DNA of 64,000 nucleotides from Klebsiella terrigena (GCF_006539725.1 NZ_BJNO01000002.1:1-64000), one strand, 5' to 3'; shown: positions 10,626 through 21,845, counted from the stretch's first letter. The notes: generated by a model not told the origin, from the letters alone. Numbers and translations: made by a program.

Positions 10626-11774
10626 ATGTCCATCTACACCCGGCCGGTGCAAATGTTGCTCTGCGGCCTGCTTTTGTTGACGCTGGCGATAGCGGTTTTA
10701 AATACCCTCGTCCCGCTTTGGCTCGCCCATGAAAACATGCCTACCTGGCAGGTCGGGATGGTCGGCTCATCCTATTTCACCGGTAACCTTGTCGGAACCC
10801 TGCTGGCCGGATGGGTCATTAAGCATCTCGGATTTAACCGCAGCTACTATCTTGCCTCGCTGATTTTTGCCGTCGGCTGCGTTGGGCTGGGCGTAACGAT
10901 GGGGTTCTGGACCTGGTTCAGCTGGCGCTTTGTGGCCGGCGTGGGCTGCGCAATGATTTGGGTCGTGGTAGAGAGCGCGCTGGTGTGCAGCGGTACCTCC
11001 CGCAGCCGCGGTCGCCTGCTGGCGGCGTACATGATGGTTTACTACGTCGGTACCGTGCTGGGCCAGCTGATGGTGAGCAAGCTGCCGACGGATCTGATGA
11101 GCGTCCTGCCGTGGGTGACCGGTCTGGCGCTGGCCGCCATCCTTCCTCTGCTGTTTACGCGCGTGGTCAATCAGACGGACGAGCCGCACGAGCCGGCGCG
11201 CATCTGGCCAATGCTCAGGCTGCGCCAGGCTCGCCACGGCGTCAACGGCTGCATTATTTCCGGGATCGTCCTCGGCTCGCTATACGGACTTATGCCGCTG
11301 TGGCTGAACCATCAGGGAGTGAGCGACGCCGGGATTGGCTTCTGGATGGCGGTGATGGTGAGCGCCGGGATCCTCGGCCAGTGGCCGGTGGGTCGCCTGG
11401 CGGATCGCTATGGTCGCCTGCTGGTGCTGCGCGTTCAGGTGTTTATCGTCATTCTCGGCTGTCTGGCCATGCTTAGCCAGGCCGCGATGGCGCCCGCGCT
11501 GTTTATCCTTGGCGCCTCGGGCTTTACGCTGTATCCGGTAGCGATGGCCTGGGCATGCGAAAAAGTTGAGCGCCATCAGCTGGTGGCGATGAACCAGGCG
11601 CTATTGATGAGCTACACCATCGGTAGCCTGCTTGGGCCAACGCTGACCGCGATGCTGATGCAGAACTTCTCCGATAACTTGCTGTTTATTATGATCGCGA
11701 GCGTGTCGTTTATTTACCTGCTGACGCTGCTGCGAAAAGCGGGGCACCACCCGACGCCGGTGGCCCACGCCTGA
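10626..11774 (+). CDS. ycaD: MFS-type transporter YcaD
   Basis: A 382-residue major facilitator superfamily protein of the YcaD family with no established substrate. About twelve hydrophobic segments are visible. The loop after helix 2 reads [14 protein letters not shown], and a second-half loop [14 protein letters not shown] is a classic MFS motif A. It stands alone: 273 bp from dmsC (AT-rich sequence from 10391 to 10500, no recognised operator) and convergent with pflA. In K-12 other genes (ycaM, ycaN, ycaK) separate ycaD from pflA; none is present here. The ribosome site is weak, but this start matches the family N-terminus. Confidence 0.93.
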   Translation: MSIYTRPVQMLLCGLLLLTLAIAVLNTLVPLWLAHENMPTWQVGMVGSSYFTGNLVGTLLAGWVIKHLGFNRSYYLASLIFAVGCVGLGVTMGFWTWFSWRFVAGVGCAMIWVVVESALVCSGTSRSRGRLLAAYMMVYYVGTVLGQLMVSKLPTDLMSVLPWVTGLALAAILPLLFTRVVNQTDEPHEPARIWPMLRLRQARHGVNGCIISGIVLGSLYGLMPLWLNHQGVSDAGIGFWMAVMVSAGILGQWPVGRLADRYGRLLVLRVQVFIVILGCLAMLSQAAMAPALFILGASGFTLYPVAMAWACEKVERHQLVAMNQALLMSYTIGSLLGPTLTAMLMQNFSDNLLFIMIASVSFIYLLTLLRKAGHHPTPVAHA

Positions 11775-11902
11775 ATCCGCGCGCGCACTGGCCGTTCTGG
11801 ATGCGGTGCTATCACCGCAAATTTGGAGCGAAGGGAACGTTGCTGCGCCTGGCGGGAGATAAATTGGTGAGTGCAGTCTGGCATTAAAACAGTTTTGATG
11901 AT

Positions 11903-11930
11903 TCCCGGCGGGCGCATTGTGCCGCCGGGA
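11903..11930 (-). terminator. Hairpin downstream of pflA
   Basis: TCCCGGCGG (11903-11911) pairs with CCGCCGGGA (11922-11930) across a ten-base loop, in the convergent gap between ycaD and pflA. No long T-run flanks it, so the terminator role is tentative and could serve either strand. Confidence 0.5.
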
Positions 11931-11939
11931 GATTCAGCC

Positions 11940-12680
11940 CTAGTACATCACCTTATGACCATACTGCTCGAGAATGCCTTTTACGCGCTCCATGGTCTCT
12001 TTCTTCGGCGGATGCACGCCGTCAAGCTTGTACTCTTCACCCATCGCCACCCATTTATGCTTGCCCAGCTCGTGATACGGCAGCAGCTCGATTTTTTCGA
12101 CGTTGCCCATATCGCGGGTAAACTCGCCGAGGCGGTGCGCGGAATCATCATCATCTGACCAGCCGGGTACCACTACGTAGCGGATCCAGACGTTGATATT
12201 CTTCTGCGACAAATAGCGGGCAAACTCCAGCGTACGGTGGTTAGAGACGCCGACCAGATTTTGGTGGATTTCATCATTCATCTGCTTAAGGTCAAGCATC
12301 ACCAGATCGGTCACTTCAAGCAGCTCGTCAATCACCGGATCGTAGCGACGAACGAAGCCGTTGGTATCGAGGCAGGTGTGGATGCCCTCCTTGCGGCAGG
12401 CGCGGAACCAGTCGCGTACGAATTCAGCCTGCAGGATAGCCTCACCGCCGGAGGCGGTCACGCCGCCGCCGGATGCGTTCATAAAGTGACGGTAGGTGAC
12501 AACCTCTTTCATCAGGCTTTCGACGGTGACTTCGGTACCGCCGTGGGTATCCCAGGTATCGCGATTATGGCAGTACAGGCAGCGCATCAGGCAGCCCTGG
12601 AAGAAGGTGATGAAGCGGATCCCTGGCCCATCGACGGTGCCACAGGATTCAAAGGAGTGAATGCGACCAATAGTTGACAT
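11940..12680 (-). CDS. pflA: Pyruvate formate-lyase activating enzyme
   Basis: Radical SAM enzyme that abstracts a hydrogen from the glycine of PflB to form the glycyl radical, with flavodoxin as electron donor. The 246 residues carry the diagnostic CxxxCxxC motif at Cys30, Cys34 and Cys37 ([11 protein letters not shown]) that binds the [4Fe-4S] cluster. A glycine-rich SAM-binding motif follows ([10 protein letters not shown]). It lies 205 bp downstream of pflB, beyond a strong terminator, so it probably has its own promoter as in E. coli. Confidence 0.98.
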   Translation of the reverse strand: MSTIGRIHSFESCGTVDGPGIRFITFFQGCLMRCLYCHNRDTWDTHGGTEVTVESLMKEVVTYRHFMNASGGGVTASGGEAILQAEFVRDWFRACRKEGIHTCLDTNGFVRRYDPVIDELLEVTDLVMLDLKQMNDEIHQNLVGVSNHRTLEFARYLSQKNINVWIRYVVVPGWSDDDDSAHRLGEFTRDMGNVEKIELLPYHELGKHKWVAMGEEYKLDGVHPPKKETMERVKGILEQYGHKVMY

Positions 12681-12818
12681 TGCGGTGGTATCTCCAGATT
12701 CGGCCCGTCCGGGACCTGTGATGCACAGCTCAAACCGGCTGTGTTAAGTCTGTTTTGGCAGTTATCCATTGAGTATAGATAGCGGACAAAAGAGACTGGG
12801 GGGCAGGGAGGTATTGCT

Positions 12819-12847
12819 AAAAAGGCCCCACTTGCGTGGAGCCTTTA
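12819..12847 (-). terminator. Intrinsic terminator of pflB
   Basis: On the minus strand a GGCTCCAC/GTGGGGCC stem with a short loop is followed by TTTTT. It separates pflB from pflA. Confidence 0.85.
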
Positions 12848-12885
12848 TTGTACGCTTTTTATATCGCGATTTCAGTCAAAACCCG

Positions 12886-15168
12886 TTACATGGTCTGAGT
12901 GAAGGTACGAGTGATAACGTCCTGCTGCTGCTCTTTAGTCAGGGAGTTAAAACGTACTGCATAGCCGGATACGCGGATGGTCAGCTGCGGATATTTTTCC
13001 GGGTTTTCCATCGCGTCGAGCAGCATTTCACGGTTCATAACGTTGACGTTCAGGTGCTGACCGCCTTCGATAGAAGCTTCGTGGTGGAAGTAACCGTCCA
13101 TCAGACCGGCCAGGTTTGTTTTACGAACTTCGTCGTCTTTACCCAGAGCGTTAGGAACGATAGAGAAGGTGTAAGAGATACCATCTTTAGCGTACGCAAA
13201 CGGCAGTTTTGCAACGGAGGTCAGAGAGGCAACGGCACCTTTCTGGTCACGACCGTGCATCGGGTTAGCACCTGGTCCGAACGGAGCGCCAGCGCGACGG
13301 CCGTCAGGAGTGTTACCGGTTTTCTTACCATACACAACGTTAGAAGTGATGGTCAGAACGGACTGAGTCGGGATAGCGTTGCGGTAGGTAGTCAGTTTCT
13401 GAATTTTCTTCATGAAACGTTCAACCAGATCGACCGCCATGTCATCTACGCGAGAGTCGTTGTTACCAAACTGCGGGTATTCGCCTTCGATTTCGAAGTC
13501 GACAGCCAGACCGTCTTCGTCACGAATCGGTTTAACTTTCGCATATTTGATAGCGGACAGGGAGTCAGCGGCAACGGACAGACCGGCGATACCACATGCC
13601 ATGGTGCGAACAACGTCACGATCGTGCAGCGCCATCAGAGAAGCTTCGTAGCTGTACTTGTCGTGCATGTAGTGGATGATGTTCAGCGCGGTGACGTACT
13701 GTTTAGCCAGCCAGTCCATGAAGTGATCCATGCGATCCATGACTTCGTCAAAGTTCAGAACGTCGCCTTTGATCGGTTCAGACTTAGGACCAACCTGCAT
13801 TTTCAGTTTTTCATCAACGCCGCCGTTGATAGCGTATAGCATGGTTTTCGCGAGGTTAGCGCGAGCACCGAAGAACTGCATTTGCTTACCAACAACCATC
13901 GGGCTTACGCAGCAAGCGATAGCGTAGTCATCGTTGTTAAAGTCAGGGCGCATCAGATCGTCGTTCTCATACTGCAGAGAAGAGGTATCGATGGAGACTT
14001 TAGCCGCGTATTTTTTGAAGCTCAGCGGCAGTTTTTCAGACCACAGAATAGTGATGTTCGGCTCCGGAGACGGCCCCATGGTGTACAGGGTGTTCAGGAA
14101 GCGGAAGCTGTTTTTGGTGACCAGAGTACGGCCATCAACGCCCATACCACCGATTGATTCAGTTGCCCAAATCGGGTCACCGGAGAACAGTTCATCATAC
14201 TCAGGAGTACGCAGGAAGCGAACCATACGCAGCTTCATGACCAGGTGGTCAATCATTTCCTGAGCGTCTTGCTCGGTGATTTTACCGGCTTTCAGGTCGC
14301 GTTCGATGAAGATATCCAGGAAGCTGGAGGTACGGCCGAAGGACATTGCCGCGCCGTTCTGAGACTTAACGGCAGCCAGGTAACCGAAGTAGGTCCACTG
14401 GATAGCTTCCTGCGCGGTTTTTGCCGGAGCAGAGATATCGCAGCCGTATTTGGCCGCCATTTCTTTGATCTGGCCCAGCGCACGGTACTGCTCGGAGATC
14501 TCTTCGCGCAGACGGATGGTTGCTTCCAGATCTTCGCCGTTTTCCAGTTTGCCTTGTAGAGACAGGAACTGAGCGTATTTGTCTTTCATCAGGAAGTCGA
14601 TGCCGTACAGCGCAACGCGGCGGTAGTCACCGATGATACGGCCACGGCCGTAGGCATCCGGCAGACCGGTCAGCACGCCGGATTTACGGCAGTTCAGGAT
14701 GTCTTTGGTGTAAACATCAAAAACGCCCTGGTTGTGAGTTTTACGGTACTCGGTGAAGATTTTTTTCAGCATCGGGTCCAGCTCGCGATCGTACGCTTTG
14801 CAAGAACCTTCAACCATTTTAATGCCGCCGAACGGGATAATGGCACGTTTCAGCGGAGCTTCAGTCTGCAGACCAACGATTTTCTCGAGCGCTTTCTCGA
14901 TGTAGCCTGCGTCGTGAGAAGTGATGGTGGATGCAAGGGAAGTGTCAAAATCAACAGGCGCGTGAGTGCGGTTTTCCTGTTTAACACCTTCCATTACGTT
15001 GTCCCACAGCTTGGTGGTCGCGTCAGTTGCGCCAGCCAGGAAGGACTCGTCACCTTCGTACGGGGTATAGTTTTTCTGGATAAAGTCACGGACGTTGACT
15101 TCGTTCTGCCAGTCACCTTTCGCAAAACCTTCCCAGGCTGTGGCTAACTTTTCATTAAGCTCGGACAT
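12886..15168 (-). CDS. pflB: Pyruvate formate-lyase
   Basis: Glycyl radical enzyme converting pyruvate and CoA to acetyl-CoA and formate during anaerobic growth. It has 760 residues as in E. coli. The adjacent catalytic cysteines are in IACCVSPM (near residues 419-420) and the radical glycine is Gly735 in RVSGYAVRF near the C-terminus. Codon use is strongly biased toward preferred codons, consistent with very high expression. It follows focA by 51 bp with AAGAAGGTAGGTGTTAC upstream of the ATG. It is activated by PflA just downstream and works with the FocA formate channel. Confidence 0.99.
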   Translation of the reverse strand: MSELNEKLATAWEGFAKGDWQNEVNVRDFIQKNYTPYEGDESFLAGATDATTKLWDNVMEGVKQENRTHAPVDFDTSLASTITSHDAGYIEKALEKIVGLQTEAPLKRAIIPFGGIKMVEGSCKAYDRELDPMLKKIFTEYRKTHNQGVFDVYTKDILNCRKSGVLTGLPDAYGRGRIIGDYRRVALYGIDFLMKDKYAQFLSLQGKLENGEDLEATIRLREEISEQYRALGQIKEMAAKYGCDISAPAKTAQEAIQWTYFGYLAAVKSQNGAAMSFGRTSSFLDIFIERDLKAGKITEQDAQEMIDHLVMKLRMVRFLRTPEYDELFSGDPIWATESIGGMGVDGRTLVTKNSFRFLNTLYTMGPSPEPNITILWSEKLPLSFKKYAAKVSIDTSSLQYENDDLMRPDFNNDDYAIACCVSPMVVGKQMQFFGARANLAKTMLYAINGGVDEKLKMQVGPKSEPIKGDVLNFDEVMDRMDHFMDWLAKQYVTALNIIHYMHDKYSYEASLMALHDRDVVRTMACGIAGLSVAADSLSAIKYAKVKPIRDEDGLAVDFEIEGEYPQFGNNDSRVDDMAVDLVERFMKKIQKLTTYRNAIPTQSVLTITSNVVYGKKTGNTPDGRRAGAPFGPGANPMHGRDQKGAVASLTSVAKLPFAYAKDGISYTFSIVPNALGKDDEVRKTNLAGLMDGYFHHEASIEGGQHLNVNVMNREMLLDAMENPEKYPQLTIRVSGYAVRFNSLTKEQQQDVITRTFTQTM

Positions 15169-15219
15169 GTAACACCTACCTTCTTAAGTGGATTTTTTAT
15201 TTACTGCCTGAAACAACCC

Positions 15220-16077
15220 TTAGTGATGGTCGTCGCCACGCAGGTAAATGACCCAGTATGTCAACCCAACCAGCAGACCACCGCCAATAATGTTCCCGAT
15301 AGTTACCGGAATCAGGTTATCAGTGATGAAGTTCATGACGGTCAGGTGAGAGAAACTTTCCGGAGTTGAACCAACGGCGGTCCAGAATTCCGGGCTTGCA
15401 AAGTCGCGGATTACGATACCCATCGGGATCATAAACATGTTAGCGATACTGTGCTCAAAGCCGCTGGCAACGAACATGGCGACGGGCAGAACCATAATCA
15501 TTGCTTTGTCCATCAGGCTGCGGCCGGAGTAGCTCATCCACACCGCGAGGCAGACCATCAGGTTCGCCAGGATACCCAGGCAGACGGCTTCAATAAATGT
15601 ATGATGCATTTTGTGGTCAGCGGTTTGTAGGACGTTGAGCCCCCAACCGCCGTTAGCGGCCATATATTCACCCGATAGCCACATCAGCAGCACGAACAGC
15701 AGCGCGCCTATCAGGTTACCAACATAGACGTTGAGCCAGTTTATTGCCAGTTGACCCCAGGTAATCCTGCCGCTGGCTTTCGCCACAACGATAAGTACGG
15801 TGGAGGTAAACAGGTCAGCACCGCAGATGACGCACAGAATCAGGCCGAGTGAAAAGCAGATCCCCCCAATAAGCTTGGCAATACCGAAAGGCATCGCGGC
15901 AGTACCGGTCGTCGCGGTGATGTAGAAGACAAAAGCAATGGAGATAAAGACACCAGCGGTAATCGCCAGATAAAAGGTCTTCATCGGGTGCTTTGTCGCT
16001 TTATAGACACCCGCTTCTTCGGCGACTTTCGCCATCGCAGCGGGGAGTAATAGATCAAAAGGGTTGTCAGCTTTCAC
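15220..16077 (-). CDS. focA: Formate channel FocA
   Basis: Pentameric inner-membrane channel of the FNT family that exports and re-imports formate made by PflB. The 285 residues are identical in length to E. coli FocA, with six hydrophobic segments. The FNT signature regions are AVCLGILANLMVCLAVWM and GFEHSIANMFMIPMG. The start codon is GTG (MKADNPFDLLLP), matching the E. coli start. It is the first gene of focA-pflB; the long AT-rich gap upstream holds the promoters. Confidence 0.97.
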   Translation of the reverse strand: MKADNPFDLLLPAAMAKVAEEAGVYKATKHPMKTFYLAITAGVFISIAFVFYITATTGTAAMPFGIAKLIGGICFSLGLILCVICGADLFTSTVLIVVAKASGRITWGQLAINWLNVYVGNLIGALLFVLLMWLSGEYMAANGGWGLNVLQTADHKMHHTFIEAVCLGILANLMVCLAVWMSYSGRSLMDKAMIMVLPVAMFVASGFEHSIANMFMIPMGIVIRDFASPEFWTAVGSTPESFSHLTVMNFITDNLIPVTIGNIIGGGLLVGLTYWVIYLRGDDHH

Positions 16078-16403
16078 ACTAACTCTCTCTTTATATAAGT
16101 TGGCGGTGAGATACTAACAAAGCATTATAGAAGGGAAATTGATGTAGATCATATCCCACCGGAACTATAAGCCCGTTTAGCGTATGGTTTTTGTGGTAAT
16201 TAATGCTAATTTATTGTTTTTTAAAAAGAAAATAAAGTTTAATATTTACAAATTATGTTGATTTTTTTCATTTTTGGGCACAGGCCACGGTTAATTAAAA
16301 TGGGGTATTTTTATTAAAATTAACATCTCCAAACTGTTGCGCGATCAATTTTCACTGTAAATTAACTTCACAACTACAAATTATTGGTCCCGTGAATAAA
16401 ATA
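16078..16403 (-). promoter_or_regulatory. focA-pflB control region
   Basis: This is a 326-bp, strongly AT-rich gap between focA and the ycaO terminator. In E. coli the same interval carries the FNR- and ArcA-controlled pfl promoters. The only FNR-like match seen is TTGATTTTTTTCAT at 16258-16271 (eight of ten consensus positions). Several A/T tracts could bind ArcA or IHF but are not specific enough to call. Confidence 0.5.
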
Positions 16404-16432
16404 TAAAAAAACGGAGCCGTAAACGACTCCGT
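16404..16432 (-). terminator. Intrinsic terminator of ycaO
   Basis: On the minus strand ACGGAG and CTCCGT arms enclose an ACG/CGT-rich loop and are followed by seven T. Confidence 0.88.
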
Positions 16433-16460
16433 GATGGGGCACTTCAGGCGGCGCTAAAGG

Positions 16461-18221
16461 CTATTTAGCCCAGTACGCCGCTTTAGCACGCTGCAGCTTC
16501 TCGTAGGCTTCCAGTAAGGACTGATGGGCCGGGAACGCGTGCAGATCGCTATCTACCGCCTGCAGGCCGTAGAACGGCGCTTCGCCGCTTAGCGCAGCGC
16601 TGGCGGCTTCCACCGCATCTGCGCCGTACATGCGCACAAAGGCGTTCAGGTACTGCAGCGGCTGACGCTCTTCTTCCTGGCTCAGCAGCAGCAGCGTTTG
16701 CAGGCAGCGGTAGTAGTTGGCGCGCTCTGCGCTGAAGATTGACGCATTGAACTCGATCGTCCACTCCGTCCAGATCAGCGCCTGCTCCAGATCGCCGCCG
16801 GCCAGCGCCAGCATCGCTTTCAGTTCGCCAATACGCAGCGTATACCAGCCGTTGTCTTTGCCCGTTGCCAGGCCCAGCAGTTCGCGAACGCGGGTGAAGT
16901 CGTCATTACCTTCATCGTCCAGCTGCTCAATCAGCGCCAGATAGTCCTCTTTTTCCCACTCGCTGCCCGGCAGAGAGAGGAGCGTTTCGCGCAGATGGCT
17001 GCCCATGCTGTTGTTCGCCAGCCACAGGTCTTCTGCCGGATAGATATCCGACATCCCCGGAACGATAATCCGGCAGGCGTAGACGCTGAGGTGCTCGTAA
17101 TCGGCGATGTAGACCTCTTTATCTTCTTCTTTAAAGATGGCCATCAGGGTAGCGAACTCTTCTTCCGTGGTACCGGAGAAGCTCCAGTCGACGAACGGAT
17201 AGTCGGCATCCTGTTTGAACATATCCCAGGAGATCAGGCCGCTGGAGTCGATAAAGTGGGTTTCAAGGTTGGCGTGTTCAGCCACTTCTTCGTCATCGAA
17301 GGTTGGCGGCGTGAAGACGTCGAGATCCTTCAGGCTACGGCCCTGCAGCAGCTCGGTGACGGTGCGCTCCAGCGCGACGCCGAAGTCAGGGTGCGCGCCG
17401 AAGGAGGCGAAACAGGTTCCGTTTTCCGGGTTAAACAGCACCACGCAGATCACCGGATACTTGCCGCCCAGCGAGCCGTCGTAAGCAAAAATTGGGAAAC
17501 CTTCCGCTTCCAGCTTATTAATCGACTCCACCACGCCCGGATAGCGGGCCATTACTTCGGCAGGGATCTCCGGCAGGCTGATGCTTTCAGAAATGATGCG
17601 GTTCTTGATATGGCGCTCAAAGACTTCCGACAGGGCCTGAACGCGCGCTTCGTTCGCGGTGTTGCCCGCGGACATCCCGTTAGAAACGTACAGGTTGCCG
17701 ATGATATTCATCGGAATATAAACGGTTTCGCCATCGGACTGACGGGTGAACGGCAGGCCGCAAACGCCGCGATCGTCATTACCCGACTGCAGGTCAACCA
17801 GCATGCCGGCGGTCAGCTGATCGTCAGGATCGTAGAAGGCGCGCAGGCGAGGATCGAGCAGCCCCTGCGGAACTTCATCATCTTCGGTCAGCGGGAACCA
17901 TTTTTCGTTTGGATAGTGAACAAACGGCCCGTTAGCGATGGTTTCGCCTAACCAGAAGTCAGCGAAGAAATAGTTGGTCGACAGACGTTCGAAGTACTCG
18001 CCCAGCGCAGAGGCCAGCGCCGCTTTTTTGGTCGCGCCTTTGCCGTTGGTGAAGCACAGCGAGCAGGCTTTATCGCGAATATGAACTGACCACACGTGCG
18101 GTACCGGATTCAGCCACGAGGCCTCTTCAATATCAAATCCGAGGTCGAGCAATTTCTGCTGGAAGCGAGCGATGGAATCTTCCAGGGCGGCGTCTTTGCC
18201 GGGGATAAACGTTTGAGTCAT
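16461..18221 (-). CDS. ycaO: YcaO, ribosomal protein S12 methylthiolation accessory protein
   Basis: This is the founding member of the YcaO superfamily, whose other members are ATP-dependent cyclodehydratases and thioamide-forming enzymes. E. coli YcaO assists RimO in beta-methylthiolation of S12; the chemistry of this subgroup is still unclear. The start at 18221 (MTQTFIPGKDA) gives 586 residues, the known length; an upstream in-frame extension of 11 codons is not supported. The YcaO core is seen at about residues 60-390 (GKGATKKAALASALGEYFERLS, SEVFERHIKNRI), and a helical TPR-like C-terminal part follows. It is transcribed alone, with its own terminator, divergent from ycaP. Confidence 0.95.
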   Translation of the reverse strand: MTQTFIPGKDAALEDSIARFQQKLLDLGFDIEEASWLNPVPHVWSVHIRDKACSLCFTNGKGATKKAALASALGEYFERLSTNYFFADFWLGETIANGPFVHYPNEKWFPLTEDDEVPQGLLDPRLRAFYDPDDQLTAGMLVDLQSGNDDRGVCGLPFTRQSDGETVYIPMNIIGNLYVSNGMSAGNTANEARVQALSEVFERHIKNRIISESISLPEIPAEVMARYPGVVESINKLEAEGFPIFAYDGSLGGKYPVICVVLFNPENGTCFASFGAHPDFGVALERTVTELLQGRSLKDLDVFTPPTFDDEEVAEHANLETHFIDSSGLISWDMFKQDADYPFVDWSFSGTTEEEFATLMAIFKEEDKEVYIADYEHLSVYACRIIVPGMSDIYPAEDLWLANNSMGSHLRETLLSLPGSEWEKEDYLALIEQLDDEGNDDFTRVRELLGLATGKDNGWYTLRIGELKAMLALAGGDLEQALIWTEWTIEFNASIFSAERANYYRCLQTLLLLSQEEERQPLQYLNAFVRMYGADAVEAASAALSGEAPFYGLQAVDSDLHAFPAHQSLLEAYEKLQRAKAAYWAK

Positions 18222-18359
18222 AGCGGTCACTTTTTTCGTACGTAAAGCGCGCAATGATACGGGGTTTGTGTGTCAGGCGCTATCTTCGTGAAGGCCCCGG
18301 CGAAAATAAAAGCCTGGGCTATGCTTACAGGCAGTAACCTACTGTTAAGGCATTAAAAA

Positions 18360-19052
18360 ATGAAAGCGTTCGATCTTCACCGCATGGCGTTTGATAAAGT
18401 TCCGCCGGAGTTTTTAGGGGAGGTCGCGCTGCGCAGCCTCTTTACCTTCCTGCTGGTTTTCCTGTTCCTTAAAATTACCGGACGGCGCGGCGTCCGCCAG
18501 ATGTCGCTCTTTGAAGTGCTGATCATTTTGACGCTAGGCTCTGCGGCCGGGGACGTTGCCTTTTATGACGACGTGCCGCTGATCCCGGTGTTCGTCGTGT
18601 TTGTCACCCTGGCGCTGCTCTACCGCCTGGTAATGTGGCTGATGTCAAAAAGCGAGAAGCTGGAAAACCTGCTGGAAGGGAAGCCGGTGGTCATCGTCGA
18701 AGAAGGGGAGCTGGCGTGGGAGAAAGTCCACAGCGCCAATATGACCGAGTTCGAGTTTTTTATGGAGCTTCGCCTCTACAGCGTGGAGCAGCTCGGCCAG
18801 GTTCGGCTGGCGATAATGGAAACTAACGGACAAATCAGCATGTACTATTACGCTGATGAAGAGGTTAAGCCGGGGCTATGTATTCTGCCGGAGAGCTGCT
18901 ATGAACGTTTTGTAACCATTCCTGAGACCGGCGAATACGCCTGCGTGCGCTGTAGCCAGGTGATCGTCATTCAGGCCGGTAAAAAACAATTATGTCGGCG
19001 CTGTCAAAATCCAGAATGGGCGAGGGTTAGCAGAGCTAAACGCATCACCTGA
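18360..19052 (+). CDS. ycaP: DUF421 inner-membrane protein YcaP
   Basis: Uncharacterised membrane protein of 230 residues, as in E. coli. Three hydrophobic segments lie in the first about 100 residues around TGRRGVRQMSLFEVLIILTLGS, followed by the cytoplasmic DUF421 domain (GKPVVIVEEGEL). The C-terminus has two CxxC pairs, Cys195/Cys198 and Cys212/Cys215, which look like a rubredoxin- or zinc-ribbon knuckle. No function is established. It is divergent from ycaO with 138 bp between, and stands alone upstream of the ERIC-like repeat. The ATG has a poor ribosome site (TTAAGGCATTAAAAA). Confidence 0.92.
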   Translation: MKAFDLHRMAFDKVPPEFLGEVALRSLFTFLLVFLFLKITGRRGVRQMSLFEVLIILTLGSAAGDVAFYDDVPLIPVFVVFVTLALLYRLVMWLMSKSEKLENLLEGKPVVIVEEGELAWEKVHSANMTEFEFFMELRLYSVEQLGQVRLAIMETNGQISMYYYADEEVKPGLCILPESCYERFVTIPETGEYACVRCSQVIVIQAGKKQLCRRCQNPEWARVSRAKRIT

Positions 19053-19363
19053 CAGCCTTTTTGTCGGTTTTGTTACGGAGGGCTAGTGAATTGTTTTGTG
19101 TGAAGCCGATCATATTTTTCCGGTCATAAGTTTTAGGCATTGCGATGCGTGTCGCTGAATGATAAAACCGATGTACCCGTCATACTTCAGGCTGCATGTG
19201 CGCTGGCCGCACTCGTGCAAGCCGGCCGCTGACTTCAGCAGGCGCCAGCGGAAGAATCCACTGGTCGTCCGTCCGCAGCTCGAATTATCATGGTTCAGAT
19301 ACCGGAATAACTTATGCACGCGACGGTTCGCGGGCAAATAACATAGCAACGTGGTGAGGGGAA
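19053..19363 (+). other. ycaP-serC intergenic region
   Basis: This 311-bp gap has no credible gene. A possible sigma-70 pair TTGTTT and TATTTT (16-bp spacer) lies near 19090-19118. An ERIC-like repeat fills 19182-19288, and GGTGAGGGGAA just before 19364 is the serC ribosome site. In E. coli serC is controlled by Lrp and CRP; no convincing site for either was recognised. Confidence 0.5.
19182..19288 (+). repeat. Degenerate ERIC-like intergenic repeat upstream of serC
   Basis: The ends form an imperfect inverted repeat: ATACTTCAGGCTGC (19182-19195) against the complement of GCAGCTCGAATTAT (19275-19288). The left flank continues GCTGCATGTGCGCTGGC. Both ends resemble those of the enterobacterial ERIC element (about 127 bp) as I recall it. 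The centre does not keep the conserved ERIC core, and the element is about 107 bp, so it is diverged or internally altered. Confidence 0.6.
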
Positions 19364-20452
<1,089 letters not shown>

Positions 20453-20471
20453 TCAATGTTGTGCTTTTCAT

Positions 20472-20497
20472 CCCCGCAGCCGGCCTGCGGGGTTTTT
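20472..20497 (+). terminator. Hairpin with T-run between serC and aroA
   Basis: CCCCGCAG (20472-20479) pairs with CTGCGGGG (20485-20492) across a CCGGC loop and is followed by TTTTT. It should terminate part of the serC transcripts and lower aroA expression relative to serC. Confidence 0.8.
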
Positions 20498-20524
20498 ATT
20501 CCGTTTTTTTGAGAGTTGAGTTTG

Positions 20525-21808
20525 ATGGAATCCCTGACGTTACACCCCATCGCGCGCGTGGATGGCACCGTGAACCTGCCTGGGTCTAAAAGTGTCTCTA
20601 ACCGCGCTTTGCTGCTGGCGGCATTAGCCCGTGGCACCACGGTGCTGACCAACCTGCTGGACAGCGACGATGTTCGCCACATGCTGAATGCCCTGAGCGC
20701 CCTGGGAGTTCATTACACCCTGTCCTCCGATCGTACCCGCTGCGAAGTGACCGGCAACGGTGGTCCGCTGCAGGCGAATAGCGCGCTGGAGCTGTTCCTT
20801 GGCAATGCCGGGACCGCCATGCGCCCGCTGGCGGCAGCCCTGTGCCTGGGCAGCAACGATATTGTGCTGACCGGTGAACCGCGGATGAAAGAGCGTCCGA
20901 TTGGTCATCTGGTTGATGCGCTACGTCAGGGGGGCGCCCAAATTGAGTATCTGGAGCAGGAAAACTATCCGCCTCTGCGCCTGCGCGGCGGCTTTGCCGG
21001 CGGCAGCGTTGAGGTTGACGGTAGCGTTTCCAGCCAGTTCCTTACCGCTCTGCTGATGGCTGCGCCGCTGGCGCCGCAGGATACCGTTATCACCATTAAA
21101 GGCGATCTGGTTTCCAAACCGTATATTGATATTACGCTGCACCTGATGAAGACCTTCGGCGTGGACGTTGAAAACCAGTCCTATCAGCGTTTTGTCGTTC
21201 GCGGCAACCAGCAGTACCGCTCTGCGGGCGACTACCTGGTTGAGGGCGATGCCTCTTCGGCATCCTACTTCCTCGCGGCGGGCGCCATTAAGGGCGGTAC
21301 GGTGAAAGTCACCGGTATCGGCCGTAACAGCGTGCAGGGCGATATCCGCTTTGCCGACGTGCTGGAAAAAATGGGCGCTATCGTCAGCTGGGGCGATGAC
21401 TATATTGCCTGTACCCGCGGCGAACTGAACGCCATCGATATGGATATGAACCATATTCCGGATGCGGCCATGACTATCGCCACCGCGGCGCTGTTTGCCA
21501 AAGGCACCACCACGCTGCGTAATATTTATAACTGGCGGGTAAAAGAGACCGATCGTCTGTTCGCGATGGCCACCGAACTGCGCAAAGTCGGCGCTGAAGT
21601 GGAAGAGGGCGAGGATTACATCCGCATTACGCCTCCGCTGGAGCTGCAGTTTGCTGAGATTGGCACCTATAACGATCACCGCATGGCGATGTGCTTCTCG
21701 CTGGTGGCGCTTTCCGACACGCCGGTGACGATCCTCGATCCGAAGTGTACGGCAAAAACCTTCCCTGACTACTTCGAGCAGCTGGCGCGGATTAGCACCC
21801 AGGCGTAA
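20525..21808 (+). CDS. aroA: EPSP synthase (3-phosphoshikimate 1-carboxyvinyltransferase)
   Basis: Shikimate-pathway enzyme joining phosphoenolpyruvate to shikimate-3-phosphate; the target of glyphosate. The 427-residue product from ATG 20525 ([14 protein letters not shown]) matches the E. coli length; a TTG nine bases upstream is less likely. Substrate-binding [10 protein letters not shown] holds Lys22, and [13 protein letters not shown] near residue 90 is the conserved glycine motif with the normal Gly96-type sequence, typical of the glyphosate-sensitive class I enzyme. It is downstream of serC in the same operon. Confidence 0.98.
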   Translation: MESLTLHPIARVDGTVNLPGSKSVSNRALLLAALARGTTVLTNLLDSDDVRHMLNALSALGVHYTLSSDRTRCEVTGNGGPLQANSALELFLGNAGTAMRPLAAALCLGSNDIVLTGEPRMKERPIGHLVDALRQGGAQIEYLEQENYPPLRLRGGFAGGSVEVDGSVSSQFLTALLMAAPLAPQDTVITIKGDLVSKPYIDITLHLMKTFGVDVENQSYQRFVVRGNQQYRSAGDYLVEGDASSASYFLAAGAIKGGTVKVTGIGRNSVQGDIRFADVLEKMGAIVSWGDDYIACTRGELNAIDMDMNHIPDAAMTIATAALFAKGTTTLRNIYNWRVKETDRLFAMATELRKVGAEVEEGEDYIRITPPLELQFAEIGTYNDHRMAMCFSLVALSDTPVTILDPKCTAKTFPDYFEQLARISTQA

Positions 21809-21845
21809 GCGCCTGCGGTTGCGCCAACGTAAAGCTTTGTCATCT

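Noticed and set aside
12769-13839. 356-codon plus-strand frame opposite pflB
   Set aside because: Antisense to the strongly conserved C-terminal half of PflB, including the glycyl radical region, and with no supporting motifs.
16337-16348. TTG-CGCG-ATCAA as an FNR site in the pfl region
   Set aside because: The half-site spacing is wrong: the correct left half-site position (16335-16339) reads TGTTG and matches poorly.
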